This document shows, in pieces, positions 24,069 to 28,132 of a DNA stretch of 28,132 bases. Under the pieces are notes generated by a model. That model ran no database searches. It had not been told where the DNA came from and saw nothing but the letters and a program-made list of their open reading frames with translations. The translations under genes were made by a program, and so were the position numbers. How positions within the stretch are numbered: the stretch's first letter is position 1; each line of letters opens with the position of its first letter. Origin of the DNA: a virus; IMG/VR virus record IMGVR_UViG_3300010150_000111, positions 1-28,132 of that record; one strand, given 5' to 3'.

Positions 24069-25124
24069 ATGGGATTAATAGTTAACATATCAGGTGGTAC
24101 TGCATCCATGTGTACAGATACTGGAACAACTCCAGTAGGTGCAACATGTCATTTACCTTTAAATAAAGTTGTCTGGGGTGATGATAATACATCATATAAA
24201 GTAAACGAAACATATCCACTTCCAGTTCAAATTATGGAAGTTACTGGGGAGTCTTTAGTTGTTACGGGTAATTTGGGTGCAAGTGGCGATTTTCCAATAA
24301 TAAACTCGCCAGGTACTACTATAGTTGTTTCTGGATCGACAAGCGCAGAACCTGTTCCAGTTAGTGGATCCATAACATTAGGATCTGATATAGGAATAAC
24401 TGGGACTGTACAGACAAGGACTTTGGATTCATCTACAGATAGTATTACTGTTTCTGGATCTGTTGGTATTTCTGCAGGAACATTAAATTTAAACGCCGGA
24501 ACAGACTCAGTTTCCGCGTTTGGTTATGATGGTGGTAGATTTGTACACACATCAATTTTTGGTGCTGACGGTACTACTGTTGGTGTGTCAGGTGATGCAA
24601 TAAAGGTTGCAATAACAAATTCAGGAATTACATTTAGTGCGAATATAGCATCTACTGTTGGAATTACAAATTCTGATGCATCTGGTGCAATACGAGTTGA
24701 GGGTATTAGCGGTGGTGTACCGTTGGTAGTTAAGGGAAGAAATGGTGAAGCAATTGAAGTTACAAATACACCATCGGATGCAATTTCTGTGACAGGTGAC
24801 TTTTTTGTTGATGGTTCACAACAAACAAAAATTAGCGAAATTGCAAGACCATCTACATTAATTGCAGGTTCTGTACAACTAGGAGGAAGTGCAGAACAGT
24901 TAATATCTAGTAATAATTTAAAATCTGGAATTAGAATAAAATCAAATCCATCAAACACAGATTTGATCTATATTGGACTTTCTGGGTTAACCGCAAATCC
25001 AACTAATGGGTATTGTTTGTCTTCTGGAGAAAGTATTTTCTTAGAATGTAATAATTCAAATTTAATTTACGGAAGAAATTCTGTTGCTGGTTTAACTGCA
25101 ACTATTAACTATATTGGATCATGA
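24069..25124 (+). CDS. Beta-rich virion structural protein (fibre or decoration type)
   Basis: The 351-residue protein is made of short strands with repeated Val-Thr/Ser-Gly motifs, such as VVTGNLGASG, VSGSITLGSD and VSGSVGISAG. A DSVSAFGYDGGRFVHTSIFGADGTTVGVSGDAIKVAI block follows (starts about 144). The C-terminal part has GIRIKSNPSNTDLIYIGLSGLT and a CLSSGESIFLEC strand (about 287 to 330), a pattern seen in phage virion proteins that end with a small jelly-roll. AGGAG lies 7 nt before the start. It overlaps the next gene by 4 nt (ATGA), so the two are co-translated. A role as a head or tail decoration is inference. Confidence 0.6.
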   Translation: MGLIVNISGGTASMCTDTGTTPVGATCHLPLNKVVWGDDNTSYKVNETYPLPVQIMEVTGESLVVTGNLGASGDFPIINSPGTTIVVSGSTSAEPVPVSGSITLGSDIGITGTVQTRTLDSSTDSITVSGSVGISAGTLNLNAGTDSVSAFGYDGGRFVHTSIFGADGTTVGVSGDAIKVAITNSGITFSANIASTVGITNSDASGAIRVEGISGGVPLVVKGRNGEAIEVTNTPSDAISVTGDFFVDGSQQTKISEIARPSTLIAGSVQLGGSAEQLISSNNLKSGIRIKSNPSNTDLIYIGLSGLTANPTNGYCLSSGESIFLECNNSNLIYGRNSVAGLTATINYIGS

Positions 25125-26344
25125 CCATCAACAACGAAACAAATTATGATAGTAGCACACCAAAGCTACACAAAACTGGTTCTTTGTATGGATTAAAATT
25201 CTACGACGAATTGGAAGATATATTTGATGTAGATCAAAATTTTACATGCATTCCAAATATATCACTATTAGACAATAACTCTAAAATTATTATAGATTTT
25301 AGTTCTTGTAGAAACAGTGAAGATAATAATTTTCTTAATAGTATAATTTCTGGACTTACTGCATCACCGGGAGGCACTTCCGGAATTACATTAAGTAATG
25401 CTAAACATTTAGATTCAGATAAAAATGAAACTAGTGATTTGAGTGGTTATTTTACTTACAATAAACACTACACCGGTGTAATTGTAGCAGATGTTGTTAG
25501 TATAAATTCAGTTCAAGATTACGATAAATTATATAAAAATTCAAATTTTATTGAAATACCAGATTTTAAATTTTCGGTTTCCTTAACATCATCGTCAAAA
25601 CAAAATATAGTAAAAAACAATTTTGGGACAAACATTACACCAAGTTTTTCTTCATTGGGTGCAGTAAAAAATGATTATGTTCAATTTTTAAATGGAACAA
25701 ATAAAGGTATTATGTATAAAATAGAAGGAATTTCTGTAGACTCTAACCTACATGAAATAATTTCACTAACTGCAGGAAATTCATATTCATATTCTGAAAT
25801 CCAAGAAGAAGATAGATTTAACTTAGAAACAAAAATTAATGTTTATAAAACAGAAAATTCTTCTTCGTATCAAAGATTGTTTAATCAAAGTGACTCCAAT
25901 CTTGTTTCATATAATAGTTTAGTAACTAAAATATTAGTTACCACAACAACAGATTCTACAGGTAGTAAATTTTTATTAGACCAACAGTTTATATCTCCAG
26001 GTATAAGATTAACCAAAGATAGTTTATATCTTTTCGATTTAACAGGAGTTGCTTTGGAAAATGGAGAAACCTTCTTATTAAGTTCAACTCCAGATGGTAC
26101 GCATGGAGGTGGTATTAATTATACTAAAGATGTAACATTATACTCCGGCAAAGGATTGGTATTTAACCCCAAATCAAGTAGGTCCTTATTTTATTATTCC
26201 GCGAAAACCAAAAATATGGGAAATATAATTAACATAGTTTCGGATTCTACCGGACCTACTACTGCAGTAGGAACATATAACTTTTTAGTTTCTAATAATA
26301 ACTCAGGTTTTTACCAGTCGTCTAACACACAAAATTCATATTAA
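25121..26344 (+). CDS. Virion-like protein with a degenerate cupredoxin-like domain
   Basis: The 407-residue protein is not recognised over most of its length. Residues about 282 to 372 match a domain frequent in marine phage structural proteins, as remembered: a strand with 'G-H-P-F-x-x-S-T', then DGTHGGG, and a YYYC-x-x-H-x-x-M-G loop. Here the segments are GETFLLSS, DGTHGGG and YYSAKTKNMG. The putative copper ligands His and Cys are replaced (E316, S360, T363) while M366 remains. The fold is therefore probably structural. The upstream gene overlaps by 4 nt. The 3' end overlaps the convergent minus-strand gene by 4 nt. Confidence 0.55.
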   Translation: MTINNETNYDSSTPKLHKTGSLYGLKFYDELEDIFDVDQNFTCIPNISLLDNNSKIIIDFSSCRNSEDNNFLNSIISGLTASPGGTSGITLSNAKHLDSDKNETSDLSGYFTYNKHYTGVIVADVVSINSVQDYDKLYKNSNFIEIPDFKFSVSLTSSSKQNIVKNNFGTNITPSFSSLGAVKNDYVQFLNGTNKGIMYKIEGISVDSNLHEIISLTAGNSYSYSEIQEEDRFNLETKINVYKTENSSSYQRLFNQSDSNLVSYNSLVTKILVTTTTDSTGSKFLLDQQFISPGIRLTKDSLYLFDLTGVALENGETFLLSSTPDGTHGGGINYTKDVTLYSGKGLVFNPKSSRSLFYYSAKTKNMGNIINIVSDSTGPTTAVGTYNFLVSNNNSGFYQSSNTQNSY

Positions 26345-26739
26345 ATTCTGTCCGGCGGATATGAGGGAATATTTTCCCCCATATCGTTCCACCCATAAAC
26401 TTTCCATACATCACCCACCTGAAAATCTTCGGGTGCTATGACTCTCGCCCACCAAACTCCATTGCCATATTGCTTAGTGCCATCTGGTAGTTGAACTTGT
26501 TCATAACCCGACACATTGGCAGAATCCGTTGCCAACTGGTGAATGATTTCTCCATCACGATATATCTCAACAACCCATTTTGCATTCGGGTTTGCCTCGA
26601 CCCATTCATCAACAGTCACTTCACCATCAGATAGATTAACAGATTGGTATCCATAAGTAGATGCTGAAATGGCGGCTGGTCCTCCTGATCCCGTGTCGTC
26701 TGCGACATCGAAATCACCTTTGACTAGATCAACCGCCAT
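26341..26739 (-). CDS. Unknown protein in GC-richer cassette
   Basis: The 132-residue protein is acidic and probably beta-rich. It has YQSVNLSDGEVTVDEWVEAN (about 31 to 50), KWVVEIYRDGEIIHQL and VWWARVIAPEDFQVGDVWKVYGW (about 95 to 117). No family is recognised. It overlaps the end of the dockerin-containing gene by 16 nt, so the two are probably translated together. Its GC content and codon choice (GCC, GTC, CTC) agree with the two genes upstream and differ from the AT-rich phage genes on its left. No signal peptide is visible. Confidence 0.6.
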   Translation of the reverse strand: MAVDLVKGDFDVADDTGSGGPAAISASTYGYQSVNLSDGEVTVDEWVEANPNAKWVVEIYRDGEIIHQLATDSANVSGYEQVQLPDGTKQYGNGVWWARVIAPEDFQVGDVWKVYGWNDMGENIPSYPPDRI

Positions 26740-27554
26740 TCCGCTTTTGGGACGATGAAATGTCCTTCTCGACCATTGTCGTTCGGAGTTTCATTCATCG
26801 TCAGAAGCAGAATGTGATCAGCAGTTTCCCACAGAGGATTGAACTCCTCTGTGATCTCGATAGGATCATCAGGTGGATCGGTGGGGTCAACATCACCCCC
26901 ACCGTTCGCAGCCTCGATCTGATCGTTCCAAGAATCCGAGATGGCTTGGAATAGAAGTTCCATGTCCAACATATTTACTACACCATCTTTGTTTAGATCG
27001 TACAGAGGATTGTCAGTTCCGAGTGCGCCAATCAGGAGTGTCTGATCAAGTTCATCGACCCAACCATCACCATTGAAGTCTGCGAGTTGTCCTTCAAGAC
27101 GAGTTACGATATCCCACATAACTGGAATTTCGATGTTTTCACCTGCTTCTACACGCTGACTCACTACGGTAATGATTCTCTTTGTGCTGGCTTCCCAACA
27201 AACCAAACCAGAATACTGTTCTGGAATGATCGGAATGATACCATCACTGAGTTGAACAGTAAGACGAATGCTCATGGTACGAGCGACCGATGTACTATTT
27301 GTCCATTCGACTGTACCGTCTAGACCAAACGGTCCAACATAATCACCCATTGGTCGTTCATAGACTGCAACTACCTGTCGATCCCCTACATCACCTTCGG
27401 AAATGGTGAGGATAGATTCTACGCCCTCGTCACTCAACTGAGGGAGTCTGGTCGTTGTAGTTGGTTTCGGCATTCGTGGAGGACAATCAATGTCCTGTGC
27501 AAATGCACTATTACTTGCCAGTACGGCTGCTAGCGTTAATGATCTCAGCATCAT
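26724..27554 (-). CDS. Secreted protein with dockerin-type repeat pair
   Basis: The 276-residue protein has a Sec-type signal peptide. Residues 1 to 19 contain basic R4, a hydrophobic LTLAAVLA core, and an AFA cleavage site before Q20. A beta-rich part follows (about 45 to 150, with two Cys at 24 and 119). Residues 157 to 206 hold two calcium-loop repeats. The first is D159-N161-D163-G164-V166-D167-D170 and the second is D186-N188-D190-G191-N194-D197. Each is followed by a Leu-rich helix, as in type I dockerins. An acidic Pro linker (about 220 to 232) leads to the C-terminus. Dockerins bind cohesins in bacterial surface and cellulosome proteins. Their role in a phage is unknown. GGGAG lies 6 nt before the start. 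It overlaps the holin-like gene by 44 nt. Confidence 0.75.
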   Translation of the reverse strand: MMLRSLTLAAVLASNSAFAQDIDCPPRMPKPTTTTRLPQLSDEGVESILTISEGDVGDRQVVAVYERPMGDYVGPFGLDGTVEWTNSTSVARTMSIRLTVQLSDGIIPIIPEQYSGLVCWEASTKRIITVVSQRVEAGENIEIPVMWDIVTRLEGQLADFNGDGWVDELDQTLLIGALGTDNPLYDLNKDGVVNMLDMELLFQAISDSWNDQIEAANGGGDVDPTDPPDDPIEITEEFNPLWETADHILLLTMNETPNDNGREGHFIVPKAEWRLI

Positions 27555-27783
27555 CGGCTGCTCCCTTCGTTGATACCTTTACCCATGCTCGACTCCAAAT
27601 GTAACTACACATCACTGCACCTGCGACACTCCACATGGCGATCTCTCCACCCTCTGTGATGGGCCAGTTCTTAAACCAACCCGTACCTTCAAGAAGCGGA
27701 AGTCCACCAATTCCAATTGCTGCCCAAAACTCGGTGGACTTCACACCTGGCTTTGGATCTGTTGTTGTCTTTACTGTAGCCAT
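27511..27783 (-). CDS. Holin-like small membrane protein
   Basis: The 90-residue protein opens with a polar, Pro-rich part (TTTDPKPGVKSTEFW). It then has a short hydrophobic segment, FWAAIGIGGLPLL (19 to 31), and a second, IAMWSVAGAVMCSYIWSRAWV (about 48 to 68). A charged C-terminus follows. The KPGxKxTEFW opening is reminiscent of a small membrane-protein family found in marine phages and bacteria, often labelled holin-like. A holin would make the membrane lesion that starts lysis. No endolysin is adjacent, so the call is tentative. The start has AAAGGAG 7 nt upstream. The 3' end overlaps the signal-peptide region of the next gene by 44 nt in another frame. Confidence 0.5.
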   Translation of the reverse strand: MATVKTTTDPKPGVKSTEFWAAIGIGGLPLLEGTGWFKNWPITEGGEIAMWSVAGAVMCSYIWSRAWVKVSTKGAADDAEIINASSRTGK

Positions 27784-27816
27784 ATTATATCTCCTTTATA
27801 TTATATATTAAAGATT

Positions 27817-28132
27817 CTAAGGAACTCGATAATCTTCTGATGCCCTTGCGACAGAATCTTGTTCTCTATCTGAAGTTATATCTGATATTGGATACGCAGC
27901 AGGCGTAGTAACAGACTCTTGTGGGTATCTCAAATGCCAATGTGGATCCCAATTCTGCATCAAATTTCTTACTTTGGGAATAGTTAATCCACCCGACCAT
28001 CGATATCCCACACGAGCCCCATCACTTGCGGCAGTTAAGTACTGGTTTTTAATTTCTAGATTAGAATAATCCATGACTAAAGATGAACTGTTACCAATAT
28101 TGTCTGAATTTGTAGTATACCCAGTTGGATTG
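27817..28132 (-). CDS. Unknown protein, C-terminal part (5' end beyond right edge)
   Basis: The reading frame is open from TAA at 27817 to the window edge, about 104 codons. An ATG at 28074 gives 85 residues but has no Shine-Dalgarno, and the 19 codons upstream of it are free of stops, so the gene probably starts outside the window. The sequence has a KNQYLTAASDGARVGYRWSGG segment, an NWDPHWHLRYP motif and an acidic, Arg-containing C-terminus. No family is recognised. It is AT-rich like the virion genes and lies 33 nt upstream of the holin-like gene. Confidence 0.5.
   Translation of the reverse strand, partial: NPTGYTTNSDNIGNSSSLVMDYSNLEIKNQYLTAASDGARVGYRWSGGLTIPKVRNLMQNWDPHWHLRYPQESVTTPAAYPISDITSDREQDSVARASEDYRVP

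Overview
The window is about 28 kb of an AT-rich, tailed-phage genome of T4-type myovirus ancestry. Most of the T4 head-neck-tail-baseplate genes can be recognised from protein motifs, and most of them lie in T4 order. Proteins are often shorter or longer than in T4. One fibre gene sits where T4 has gp9 to gp12 and wac. Late-promoter-like NATAAATA motifs precede several virion genes. This combination fits marine, cyanophage-like relatives of T4 better than enteric T4 itself. The host cannot be read from the window: there are no tRNAs and no photosynthesis or other host-metabolism genes. No CRISPR array or insertion sequence is visible.

Minus-strand block, 1 to 20086, in transcription order from right to left: gp48 (tube cap), gp53-like wedge, two hub-like proteins, gp25, gp6, gp7-like, gp8-like, a tail fibre, a Cys-rich unknown, gp13, gp14, gp15, gp16, gp17 (terminase), gp18 (sheath), gp19 (tube), gp20 (portal), gp67-like core protein, and the start of gp21 (prohead protease), which runs off the left edge. 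Genes are packed with 1 to 4 nt overlaps or short gaps, so this is one large late morphogenesis cluster.

Plus-strand block, 20116 to 22570: gp4 head completion, a gp54-like tube initiator, a gp26-like protein, and an Asn/Ser-rich unknown. The gp26-like gene carries a complete-looking -1 programmed frameshift signal. A canonical T TTA AAA heptamer is followed by a 7 nt spacer and an 11 bp perfect hairpin whose loop holds the zero-frame stop. The -1 frame then reads without a stop into an ORF too small for most gene callers. This resembles the G/GT tail-assembly-chaperone arrangement of lambda and E/E' of P2, and is the most interesting item in the window.

Regulatory and replication cluster, minus strand, 23983 to 22571: a small Trp-rich protein, a gp33-like late transcription coactivator, and the gp32 single-strand DNA-binding protein. 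gp32 has its own consensus sigma70-type promoter and a leader with two hairpins.

Right part: two plus-strand virion-like proteins (24069 to 26344) converge on a minus-strand cassette (27783 to 26341) of visibly higher GC content. That cassette encodes a holin-like membrane protein, a secreted protein with a complete dockerin-type calcium-binding repeat pair, and an unknown. A reading frame open to the right edge completes the window. No stretch over 300 bases lacks a gene.
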